Of a DNA stretch of 64,000 nt, positions 46,496 through 56,957 are shown one piece after another. A model generated the notes under the pieces. It did no database searches and was not told the DNA's origin. It worked only from the letters and a program-made list of their open reading frames with translations. The position numbers and the translations under genes are program-made. Positions within the stretch are counted from its first letter, which is position 1, and each line of letters starts with the position of its first letter. The stretch is from Smittia aterrima (taxonomy: Eukaryota > Arthropoda > Insecta > Diptera > Chironomidae), in NCBI GenBank assembly GCA_033063855.1, contig CP093831.1, positions 10,230,001-10,294,000 of the forward strand, written 5' to 3'.

Positions 46496-48330
46496 AAATA
46501 TTTAAATTATCCACGACCTTGATCGATGAAAATCAATGCAGTCGCTTCTGCCATCTAATAATACTTGAAAGCTTCACTAAAGTGTTGCAGTTAACACAAC
46601 TGAATCGGAAATTTTTAAATTGATCCCATAATGGCATAGTAGAATGCCGTCACGCCATCGAACTTAATATAAGTCGTCAATTTTCTTGACCATCACAAAA
46701 CGGTTTTTTTATTGCAATCAGTCAGCAGTGAAACTTCAAGCGGAAAGGATGAAAATTGTCGAGCTCTACCAACGAGCAGTGAAATATTTCGAAAACCAAG
46801 AGGTTTACGCGGAATCAGTGTCAAGGTTTCTGTTGTTTTGTCTCGAGATTTTGTCGCCAACAAAAATCCGAAATGGAAAGACAAAGATTTCAGGATTGTA
46901 AAGCTCTCGTTTCTGTTTTCGGAAATTTTATTTAAAAATATTTTTATTCAGGTTCGTTGCTATGCTTGCAAGTTTGATGATAATTTGTATTCTCTCGTTG
47001 ACTTTTACTGTCACTGAATACAAATCTTTGAGCTTGACGAGCTTATCGGAAAATGTTGGAATCTTCAGTAAGATTTCGATAGAATTTTAATCCGATTTAA
47101 TCTCTAATATATTTATTTCCAGCGAGTCTGCTGAGAGTTGTTTTTTATTTCATTTACATTGCTTTGGTTTTCAATGACATCTCACAGTTGGTGCAACAAG
47201 TGATAAATGAAAGGTGACCAGGCAAAGGCTTGAAAATCATTTTAGTATTTAAAATCTATTTTCACAGAAAAGTGCAAAAAGATGAGCTTACGTTCAACTA
47301 TGGCAAAGAAGAATTCATTGGAATTCTACTTCTCGACATCTCAACGACTTTTGCAGCCTTTTTCACGGTTATCAGCGTTTTCTTCTTCAAAGCGAATGAA
47401 AATAATTTGCCGTTAAACTTTCGTGTAACTTTCTTGACTCTGGAATCTGCTGCAATTGAATGGACAATTAATTACGTTCTTCAAGTGACTTTGACGCTGT
47501 TTACTTTACTCGGCTTCTCGACACTCTTTCCTATGATCTTCCTTCTAATTAATCATTCATGCTGGAAAATGGATCAAACGATTTTGCTCCTAACCAATTG
47601 GAATAACGATGAAAGTGAGGACGATGCATCAGAATTCATCAAATCTGTTGTGAAAAAAAGTTGTGAATTTCTTGGCTACATGAATGAGATTCAAAGGCTT
47701 CTAAAGGGTTTCTTCTTCATTGAGATTTTCACTCCGTCTATAGGTCTATGCATGAACTTCTTTGTCATCCTGTATGATCCTCCCGGCAATATTCTAAATT
47801 TCTCAATAATTGTTGTTCTATTCGCGCAAGCTTTCATAGTTTGCAGGCTCGGAAATCGGGTGATCATCCGAATTGATGCTCTCACTGCGGCCATTTACGA
47901 CGTCAAGTGGTACAAGTTTGCACCAACCGACAGGAGAAGTTTGCAAATCTTGTTGATGATGTCGCAAAACATTCGAGGATACAACGGAATATTTCACGAA
48001 GTCAACATGGAAACTTTCCAAAAGGTAAAAACTTTGAAGGCATAAAAAGTTACTTAAATATATTTTTCAGATTTTGGAATTCGCTTATTCGTACTTGATG
48101 TTCATGAAATCGGTTAACTTACCAGCATAAACGAAAATTGTTTGTTTCAATTATTTACACGTTCGTTCGGTGTCCTTTGCAAAATTTTTTGTAAATGTTT
48201 TTTAGAAAATAAGAAAATTTAGATCTAAGTGTTTAGTAATTATGAATCTTTGTTAAATATTGATTAAAGTCACAATAAATATTCTCAAGATATTTGTCTC
48301 TAGCACTCAATAAGCTGATCTTTCGCTTTT
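46496..48330 (+). repeat. Receptor duplication unit 1
   Basis: The unit runs from the shared 5' landmark AAATATTTAAATTATCCA to the shared 3' flank containing TTCTCAAGATATTTGTCTCT. It aligns along its length with 60096-62133 and, with rearrangements, with 48563-51560. It defines a segmental duplication that carries one odorant receptor each time. Confidence 0.7.
46749..48130 (+). CDS. Odorant receptor (7tm_6), copy 1
   Basis: Exons 46749-46897, 46952-47067, 47123-47213, 47268-48024 and 48071-48130 give 390 aa, the normal length for insect ORs. Several hydrophobic segments are visible (V-A-M-L-A-S-L-M-I-I-C-I-L; R-V-V-F-Y-F-I-Y-I-A-L-V-F; I-L-L-L-D-I-S-T...F-F-F; V-T-L-T-L-F-T-L-L-G-F). The C-terminal 7tm_6 signature is present: L-Q-I-L-L-M-M-S-Q-N, G-I-F-H-E-V-N-M-E-T-F-Q-K|I-L-E-F-A-Y-S-Y, with the intron at the position usual for ORs. 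The protein would form an odour-gated cation channel with Orco in antennal neurons. It is intact and closely similar to the copies at 50242 and 60540. Confidence 0.88.
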
Positions 48331-48562
48331 AAAATTTATAAGAATTCTGGCGACTTGTTAAAAAGTTTTGTTTTTCGAAAGTTTCTTATTATAGTCCAAC
48401 CAACTAAAATATCTGCCCAACTTTTTATCAACTTCACACATCTGAGTCAGATGATCTGACCCTCAGAGGAAAAAACCAAGCTGAGGCTTAAAATGGCGCA
48501 AAATCTTGTTTAAAATTTTCATTTATTCATAGATAACAATATTATAACTTTTCCAATTCGAA

Positions 48563-49234
48563 ATATTTAAATTATCCATGGTCTTTATTGATGAGAATCA
48601 ATTCAGTCGCTAAAGCGTTAAGTCGCTTAAAACGCCTATTAATTTTTTTTATAGAATGCTGTGCTCATATTAAATCAGTTTAAAATTTTTCAAGAAATTT
48701 CCGATTCTCTTTGAAAGCTTCAAAAAGTGCAGCTTTTACATTCTATTAAAAAAAATAATAAGGTGGGAAAAGCGAGTTGACGCGTTAGCGACAGGATTTA
48801 TTCCTATCAATAAATGAAGCCTTTATGTCCTGTCGCTAAAGCGTCAAATCGCTTATACGGTGTAAAACTCCGTTTTGTGATGGTGAGGAAAAGTTGACTA
48901 CATATATTTCAATTCGATAGCGTGACTCGATCACTGCACTCATATTAAATCAAAGAAGACTTCATTTATTGATAGGAATAAATCCTGCCGCTAACGCGTC
49001 AAATCGCTTTGAAAAAAATTATAAGGTGGCATAAGCGATTTGACGCTTTAGCGACAGGATTGATTCGCATCAATAAATGAATTCTTCAAAGAGAAATCGG
49101 CAATTCCCTGGGAAAATTTTAAACTGATTTATTATGAGCGGTGCAGTGATCTGTTGCTTTGTCTCGAGATTTTGTCGCCAACAAAAATCCGAAATGGAAA
49201 GACAAAGATTTCAGGATTGTAAAGCTCTCGTTTC
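48563..49234. repeat. Inverted and direct copies of an 'AGTCGCTAAAGCGTCAAATCGCTTA' type repeat
   Basis: Short blocks pairing 'TTGATNNGAATCAAT/TCCTGTCGCTAA' with 'CGTCAAATCGCTTA' recur in both orientations at about 48595, 48770, 48825, 48965 and 49030, and again before receptor copy 3 (60120, 60285), with a decayed copy near 46530. Blocks around 48767-48822 and 48958-49012 are inverted with respect to each other and could fold into a hairpin. It is probably a small non-coding mobile or satellite-like repeat tied to the receptor unit. Confidence 0.6.
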
Positions 49235-51437
49235 GGGTGGTGGTATTTCCAAGGAAAAGTATATAATTTATATATAAATTATATATAAATTATATATAAT
49301 TTACAAGTTGACTTTTTTCATTATATATAAATTATATACAAATTATATATAAAATGTATATAAATTATAGTTTATACATAATTTATATATAAAAAAACCG
49401 TACAATTTCCATACGACACCAAATGGTTTTCATAGAAATTAATTATAATTTATATATAAAAAATATATAATTTATATACATTTTATATATAAATTATAAA
49501 ACAAAGAAAACAGAATATATCATGATTTATCTTGCATGTATCATAGTTTTCATTAAATATTTATAAATTATATACAAAAAGGATATAATTTATATACATT
49601 TTATAAATAAATCTTCGAAATTAAAACATTTATATTTTGTTTTAAATGAACTTATTGAATCATCATATCATTGTACATAAGCGAATTGAAAAATTATTTC
49701 TGGCTTCTTGCCAGAAGATGAGAGATTTTATATCCACAATACTAGGTATTTCATAAAAAAGTGGACTCGACGATATAAGCCTTCATTTGGTGCGTAGGCT
49801 TAGATGAACAATTGTATTGAACAATTGTATTGAATCACTAAACAGTCAATTAAAACGTCAATTCTCTTACATATGTACAATAAAATGATTCAATAAGTTC
49901 ATTTAAAACAAAATATAAAATTTTTAATTTCGAAGATTTATTTATAAAATGTATATAAATTATATATTTTTTATATATAAATTATAAATAATTTCCATGA
50001 AAACAATTTGGTGTCGCATGGAAATTGTACGGTTTTTTTATATATAAATTATATATAAACTATAATTTATATACATTTTATATATAATTTGTATATAATT
50101 TATATATAATGATAAAAGTCAACTTGTAAATTATATATAATTTATATATAAATTATATATAAATTATATACTTTTCCTTGGAAATCCCATGTCCCCTCGT
50201 TTCTGATATCGGAAATTTTATTTAAAAATAATTTTATTCAGGTTCGTTGCTATGCTTGCAAGTTTGACAGGAATTTTCATTCTCTCGTTGACTTTTACTG
50301 TCACTGAATACAACTCTTTGAGCTTGACGAGCATATCGGAAAATGTTGGAATCTCCAGTAAGATTTCCGAAATCTGATTTCGATAAAATTTCAATTCGAT
50401 TTAAACTCAAAAAAAAATTTTTTTCCAGTGAGTGCGCTGAGAGTTGCTTTTTATTTCATTAACATCGCTTTGGTTTTCAACGACCTCTCACAGTTGGTGC
50501 AACAAGTGATAAATGAAAGGTGACCAGGCAAAGGCTTGAAAAACTTTTGTATTTAAAATATTTTTTGCCAGAAAAGCGCAAAAAGATGAGCTCACGTTCA
50601 ACTATGGCAAAGAAGAATTCATTGGAATTCTACTTCTCGACATCTCAATGACTTTTGCAATCTTTTGCACGTTTATATGCGTTTTCTTCTTCAAAGCGAA
50701 TGAAAATAATTTGCCGTTAAACTTTCGTGTAACTTTCTTGATGCTGGAATCTGCTGCAATTGAATGGACAATTAATTACGTTCTTCAAGTGATTTTGACG
50801 TTGTTTACTATGCTGGGCTTCTTGACACTCTTACCTGTGATCTTTCTTCTAATAAATCATTCATGCTGGAAGATCGACCAAACGATTTTGCTCCTAACTA
50901 ATTGGAATAACGCTGAAAATGAGGACGATGCATCAGAGTTCATCAAATCTGTTGTGAAAAAAAGTTGTGAATTTCTTGGCTACATGAATGGGACTCAAAG
51001 GCTTCTAAAAGGTTTCTTCTTCATTGAGATCTTTACTCCGTCTATAAGTCTTTGCACGATCTTCTTTGTGATTCTGTATGATCCGCCCGGCAATATTATA
51101 AATTTTTCTATGATTTGTATTCTATTTGCGCAAGCTTTCATAGTTTGCTGGCTCGGAAATCGAGTAATTGTCCGAATCGATGCTTTCACTGCGGCCATTT
51201 ATGACTTGAATTGGTACAAGTTTGCACCAACCGACAGGAGAAGTTTGCAAATCTTGTTGATGATGTCGCAAAACATTCGAGGATACAACGGAATATTTCA
51301 CGAAGTTAACATGGAAACTTTCCAAAAGGTAAAAACTTTGACAACGACATTTAAAGTTACTAAAATATATTTTTTAGATTTTGGAATTCGCTTATTCGTA
51401 CTTGATGTTCATGAAATCAGTTAACTTACCAGCATAA
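49152..51437 (+). pseudogene. Odorant receptor copy 2, start deleted and intron 1 invaded
   Basis: Exon 1 remnant 49152-49218, then exons 50242-50357, 50429-50519, 50572-51328 and 51378-51437. Exons 2-5 are open and align with copies 1 and 3, and all splice sites are intact. The 5' part of exon 1 and the promoter are gone: the sequence jumps from GTGCAGTGATC (the landmark upstream of copy 3) straight into the middle of exon 1, a deletion of about 185 bp relative to copy 3 that removes the ATG and about the first 27 codons. Intron 1 also contains a 961-bp insertion. Downstream Met codons in exon 2 exist, but such a product would lack the N-terminus and first membrane segment. The reading frame has otherwise not decayed, so the damage is recent. 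Confidence 0.8.
49235..50195. mobile_element. 961-bp foldback (MITE-like) element with 8-bp target duplication
   Basis: A very AT-rich element whose left and right arms of about 400 bp are reverse complements (shared landmarks ATTTCCAAGGAAAAGTATAT, TTTACAAGTTGACTTTT, CCGTACAATTTCCAT). The loop lies near 49700-49830. It is flanked on both sides by CTCGTTTC (49227-49234 and 50196-50203). The same intron position in receptor copy 3 has a single CTCGTTTC, so the empty site is known. It begins GGG and ends CCC. An 8-bp duplication fits hAT, P or Merlin type transposases; no coding capacity is present, so it is non-autonomous. Confidence 0.88.
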
Positions 51438-52093
51438 AAAAAAATTTGTTTCAATTATTTACACGTGCAGATTTTTCGTTCAGTGTCTTTTACAAATTTT
51501 TCTATAAATGTTCTTTAGAAAATAAGAAAACTTGTATCTAAGTTGTTAGTAGTCATTTATGTCTCTTTGTTAATTATTGAGTACCCTATTCAGACTGAAC
51601 ACTTCTCAGAAGAAAAGACCAAACTGAAACTTAAAATGGCATAAAATCTTGTTCAAAATTTAAAAATAAATGGAAATAACTTTAGAACTAAAAGAAAAAC
51701 TTTTCATTTAAAATATTTTATTTCTCACAAAGTTCCACACTAAAAACAATTTTAGTTCCGTTCGAAGACAAATTTAAAATAACTTACTCTTCAATCAAAA
51801 TGGAAAATTTCATATTTTACTTCAAGTGCAGAATTCATTGAAATTGCTAAACTCAATTCAAGAGAAACTTCTCACAAAGTTCTTACTTCACAAAGTTTAA
51901 AGTTTTAACAAATTCGGACGAAATTCGAATGGAAAGTTTGTGAGTATCGAATGGAATCGTAGCTTAAAGTTTAGTTGCAACTTAGGTGCAGCAAAAGGAG
52001 ATCAAATATATTTCTTAAGGAGCAAAATTGACAGGAATGTTTGTGACGCTTTTGATTCTAATCGCTAAATTCTCGAACAATAATTAAAGTTTT
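51438..52093. other. Intergenic, no gene seen
   Basis: The spacer between receptor copy 2 and the 3' end of CEP162. The first 120 bp are the receptor 3' flank shared with copies 1 and 3. The rest is AT-rich without coding signal. Confidence 0.5.
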
Positions 52094-55000
52094 CTACAAA
52101 TTCTTGTTCACTGGACTGCTACAGGATTGAGGCGATGAACTCTCATCGGGAGACAAACCGCTGATTTTTCCTTTACTCAAAGCATCGATCAACAAATGAA
52201 GAGACTTCTCACGTTCTGAGTGACGACGTTCGAGCGATGTCACCTGAAATATTTAAAGCGTGAGTTTACTTTCGTTTAAAAACTTTTCCGCTCTGAAAGG
52301 AAAATGATTTTAAAGCAAAAGTTTTCCATGCGAAAATACCAAAAACAACAAATTGAGAGTCTCGGGATCGAAATGAAAAATCCTTTTTTGTTTGTTTTGA
52401 AAAAATAAAGTTGTTCCACGAAAAGGGAAAATAAATCGTTACTTGCGCTTTTCTATTATCCAGTGCTACAGCGTTTTGCACCTCGCCAATTTCTTTATTC
52501 CCAATCTGTTCTTTAGGCGTCGCTTAAACTTTTGAAAACGCCTCTTCTGTGCATTTTCAGCAGTTTGTGGTGCGGAAAATTTTGAGTGAAATTTGTGCAA
52601 GCGAGAAAATGTCAAAGTTTGGCATTGAAGCGAGTTTCGTGCGCGAGCGGTAAGGAAGAATGAAAATTTCACGACAATTAGTTTAAATCCAGTGAAAAGA
52701 TTATTGCGAAAATAAAAGCTTCGTCTTGGGAGTTTAATCAAACCTTTGCTTTCAATGCATAATAATCGACCGGACCTCGACGCTTGTCTTTCGATCCTAG
52801 CAATTTTACTTGCTCCTCGAGACGGCTCTGAAGTATTCGAATTGTTTCGTGACTCGCGCTGATCTCTCTTTCGTGTGCGTTCTGCAATGTTTTCAACTGT
52901 TTGAAGAAATTTAATTAAAAAATGAGGGAAAAGTTTTCCAATTTTCTGAAACTTACATCTTTGACTCGCTTCTCATGCAACGACTTGAAGTCATTTTCAA
53001 GAAGTTTAATTTTGTCGAGCGCTGTTCTCAAAGACTGCGAATCAGAGTTTTCTTGGTAATGACTTGGATTGTAAACTTTCTTTGGCGTTGCAGCTGGCGT
53101 TGGTTGCTTTTCTTTGGTTAAGTAATTATCGCGTTCTTTCTGAAGTTTACGAATCGTTTTCTTGTACTCTTCGAGATCGCGAGTAAGCCGTTGAACAGCT
53201 TTTTCTTTAAGTGCAAGTTCGACTCTCATTCCTCGAATCGTCGCAAGCAAGTGTGCATCATCTTTGCTTTGAATTGAATTGTCAGACTGTGAGTTAGGAA
53301 TTTTTGTGCTTTTCTTTGTTCCGCTAATTGATTGAGCGCTTCCAGAACGACTCGGTGGATTCGAGGTTGCTGACGTTTGAACTCCAATAGTTCGACTTTC
53401 AACCGATTCCTTCTCAGGTGTATCAAGTGTTTGAGTTCCTGTGGTAGCTGCAGTGATTGATGCTTTCGCGTAAAGTTCTTTAGATTGCTCCATGTTTATT
53501 TGTTGAAGACTTAGCACTTGCGTTTCAAGATCTTGAATATGATTTTCATATTTTGCTTGAACCGTCTTGAAACGAGCTTGTACATTGGCGAGAATCCCTT
53601 GTGCTTTCTTGTCTTGCTCTTTTGCATCAGCTTCGAGGTGCGCAATTCTCTCTTCCAAAAGCTTTCTCGTTGAAGATGATGTATCAGCTAAAGCATTGTT
53701 TGAGTTTTTACTGGCGACGATCAAAGCAGAGACCGAATCTGGATGTTTTCTTATTAAAATGCGTTCCATCTCACGACACTGTCGTTGAAGATCTTGAATA
53801 GTCTTTGAATCGCGATCAGCTATTTCTTGATATTTCTTTCTATCAACGCGGTTTTCATCGAGTTCCTGTTGAAGGATTCTTGCAATCTCATTTGATGACT
53901 CTCGATCCTGCTTTGCCGCTTGAAGTTCGCATCGTAAAACGTTAGCACATTCATTAAGTATTTGAAAGTCAATTTTCAACTTCTCGGTTTCTTCTTGAAG
54001 TTGAACGTGGCTCTCACGTAAGACACGATGGACTTGAGATAATGACTCATATTGAATTTTCAAACTATTGTAACGCTCTTCGGTATCTTTAAGCTTTTCG
54101 TGAAGGTTCTCGTTGGTATTTTCCAGTTCTCGTTCACGTGCCCAACTAAACGACGAGGAAGCAACGGAATGCGTAGGCGATGGCGCGGTAGACTTGTCAC
54201 ATAAAACCTTTTGATCGAAAAATTCTTCGAGCTCTTTGGAATAAAAGTTTTCAATCACTTCTTGAGGTTGTTGTTGTTCTTCAACAAAGTTTTCGATAAC
54301 TTCTGGTTCCGTGTCTTCGATAGCTTCCTTCTTTTTCTTCAAACTCTTCTTGCTCCCAGAACTTTTCGACGACTTCTTTGACTTCATGCTTGAATCGGTT
54401 GCAGGAGATGATGGACATGAATCAAAGCAAGAATCGAGCTGGTCGTTGAGTAATGTTCGATCGCTCGCGTCGTCCTGTAATGGAAAATAATAAAAATTTA
54501 AATAATCATCAAACAATAAACAATCGATTGTGCAATCTGTTTCAAGGTCGTGACCATAAAATTCAATCCAGAGACAAACACTTAAGCCAAAGAAATCAGT
54601 TAACACAATTTCTCAGCAGCGAAGAGAAGAACAAAACAAATAAAGTGTAAACAGAGCTTCGCCGGTTATTATTTTCTTTTCCTGTTTTCTAACTTTGCAT
54701 CAATGTTTATCGATCGCCATATGGGTTGAAGAGTCCATAAAAGTAACGGCTTTCATTCATTACCTCAGCACACATCTTTCTTTTGATAATCAAACAGAGT
54801 CCAAACAGGTTGGCCAATACAAACGAAATTTAAAAATTCTTGAATATAAAAGACCGCGCGATGAGTTGGTGACTCTTTAGTTGAGATCCTCAAGTTGTCT
54901 GACGAACAATGAAGTGGACGGTAATATCTCTCGCGAGTTTCTTTGTTTTAGTGAATTGTGCAACGTGTGATGTTAACGATGGTGAAGTGGTTGAAGCTTT

Positions 55001-56957
55001 AGCGCCGGAATCACAAACGCAACCCCCGGCTGATGCTCTCGAGAAAAATCACACAGGCACTGAACCCATTAAATACGACGGCGCTCAACTTTGGCGAATA
55101 AATTATAGCGACCAGTTATACCGAAATGCTATCTCCGAGCTTCAGAAACAGTTTGAAGTGTCGATGTGGAATTTACAAATGACAAATGAGTCCGAGTCGT
55201 TCGTTGATATGTTTGTCAAAAGCGGAGTCGTTGATGAAGCGACTACTTTCCTGAGAAGAGTTCGCGTACCTTTCAACGTTGTAATCAATAATGTTCAAGA
55301 TGCGATTAATAAAGAAAATCCTCCGTTGTCTGAAGTCGAGCTCTGGCAGAACCGAAACGGTGAGTTAATAATTTTATACTGAGAAAGAAATTTACTTTAC
55401 CGGCGAAATTTCTGAGTTTCTCTGAAAATGAAGTTCGAAGTGACGGGGGGTTGCGTGCATGCACTCAAATTATGGTTCCAAGGGGAGCCGCCGTGAAAAT
55501 AACAATAAAACAATCGAGCATCGCCTTGTACAACGTGTTAGACAATCTATTCACATTAAGTTTTACTCGTGTTCCGAGTAAGGGCGCCGGCAAAACAAAA
55601 ACTAAACTCATTTGTTAAATCAATGAATTACTTCATCGAGGGCGCGGAATCTCCAACTAAAATTTTGCATTAAAATTCTCTCGATTTCAGGACATCCGAT
55701 GACTTGGACGTCATATCATCGACTTAGCGATATTCAGAGTTATATGGATTACCTCACGAAAACTTATCCAAACTTGGTGAGTCAACAGGAAATTGGTAAA
55801 TCGATTCAGGGACGACCTTTGAAGGTACTGCGACTATCAAACGGAAGAACAACTAATAAAGCTATTTGGATCGATGGAGGCATACACGCACGAGAATGGA
55901 TCTCTCCTGCTGTTGTCACCTTCATCATAGACAGCTACGCTGAGAACTGGAGTGAACAGAGTGCAGCAGTTCAGAACATCGATTGGTATTTCTTGCCAGT
56001 AATGAATCCTGATGGTTACGAGTACACGCATACGAATGACCGACTTTGGCGAAAGAATCGAAGACGAAATAATGTTTGCTATGGAGTCGACCTCAATCGC
56101 AATTACGGTTATAAATGGGGAGGACAAGGAGCTTCACGTCAACCGTGTTCAGAGATTTATGCCGGCTCTGGACCGTTCAGTGAACCTGAATCAAAAGCTG
56201 TTGAGAATTTCTTATCAAGCTCAGCTGCCAACTTCAAAGCATCACTCTCATTCCACTCTTACGGTCAATACATTCTGTACCCATGGGGCTACGATCGTAA
56301 AGTTCCTCCAGATCATAATGACTTGGATCGTGTTGGAAAGGAAGCAGCAGAAGCGATGAGAGCAGTCAGCGGATATCAATATACAGTTGGGCCTGCTGGA
56401 TCGAGTTTGTATCCAGCAGCAGGTGGCAGTGACGATTGGGCAAAGGGCACACTCAAGTTCAAGTATTCGTACACAGTTGAGCTGAGAGATACAGGAAGTC
56501 ATGGCTTTATGCTTCCCGCTGATCAGATCATTAGCACAGGAAAGGAGACGATGGCTTTCATGCAAGTTATTGCTACTGCAGTGTCGAGAGTATAATAAAT
56601 AAATCCATTTTAACTTACATCGTTGTTTTGACTTAAGCTTTTCACTGTTGAGTAATCATATTGATCCACAACCCCATTTCTGATCTCACAAGGCGTACTC
56701 TCACTCGAGATTGTATTTGTATTCTTAGCACCGATAGGTTGGTTGATAAGCGTTTCTGCTTCCTTCAGAAGCTCCTCGATCGTTCGATCATCGCTTTCCG
56801 ATTCAAGCTTGTCGCAGTGCAACGAAGCGAGACGATTTATTTCACTAAACAATTGGTTTTCGTCAATGTTTTCTTCGCAATTTTCTTCGTTATTTAGGAA
56901 ATCAATTAAGGACGAATTTGATACGATATCGAGAGTCTTCACTTGAGCACCTTCCAT
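52094..56957 (-). CDS. Cep162: CEP162 orthologue, centriole and transition-zone coiled-coil protein
   Basis: Exons 56957-56619, 54474-52957, 52896-52744 and 52243-52094, all phase 0, give 719 aa. The first exon is acidic (N-N-E-E-N-C-E-E-N-I-D-E-N-Q). The large exon opens D-D-A-S-D-R, has a Lys/Ser-rich stretch, then long coiled coils. Diagnostic CEP162 blocks are R-K-H-P-D-S-V-S-A-L-I-V-A, L-E-E-R-I-A-H-L-E-A-D, and near the end Y-Y-A-L-K-A-K-V-T-S-L-E-R-R-H-S-E-R-E. It is shorter than the vertebrate protein (about 1400 aa), with the N-terminal half reduced. The family binds microtubules at the distal centriole and helps assemble the ciliary transition zone, so sensory neurons and sperm are the expected sites. 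Intron 1 (2.1 kb) contains the carboxypeptidase gene on the other strand. Confidence 0.85.
54845..54880 (+). promoter_or_regulatory. TATA box and initiator of the carboxypeptidase gene
   Basis: TATAAAAG at 54845-54852 and a TTAGTT initiator-like site with its A at 54879, 34 bp downstream, leave a 5' UTR of about 30 nt before the ATG at 54909. The strong TATA fits a gut-type digestive enzyme gene. Confidence 0.55.
54909..56595 (+). CDS. Metallocarboxypeptidase M14A, B-type specificity, secreted zymogen
   Basis: Exons 54909-55359 and 55691-56595 give 451 aa. A signal peptide (1-20) is followed by an unusual Glu/Pro/Gln-rich insert of about 35 residues, the activation propeptide (about 60-145), and the catalytic domain from G-H-P-M-T-W. 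Zinc ligands: His and Glu in G-G-I-H-A-R-E-W and His in S-F-H-S-Y-G-Q. Substrate-binding N-R lies in D-L-N-R-N-Y, the Tyr in S-L-Y-P-A-A-G-G, and the catalytic Glu in Y-T-V-E-L-R-D. The pocket residue equivalent to bovine 255 is Asp (G-G-S-D-D-W), as in carboxypeptidase B, so cleavage of C-terminal Lys/Arg is expected. The gene is nested in CEP162 intron 1; its stop lies 23 bp from the facing CEP162 exon, with AATAAA overlapping the end. Confidence 0.93.
55360..55690 (+). other. 331-bp intron of the carboxypeptidase gene
   Basis: The donor GTGAGT follows N-R-N-G and the acceptor is CGATTTCAG. It is several times longer than the roughly 50-bp introns elsewhere in the window. It contains a GGGGGTTGCGTGCATGCA stretch but no coding sequence. 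Confidence 0.7.

Noticed and set aside
54475..54606. N-terminal extension of the CEP162 large exon reading towards 54606
   Set aside because: It has no ATG, reads through a good TTACAG acceptor, and is hydrophobic and unlike the protein; the exon at 56619-56957 joins in phase instead.
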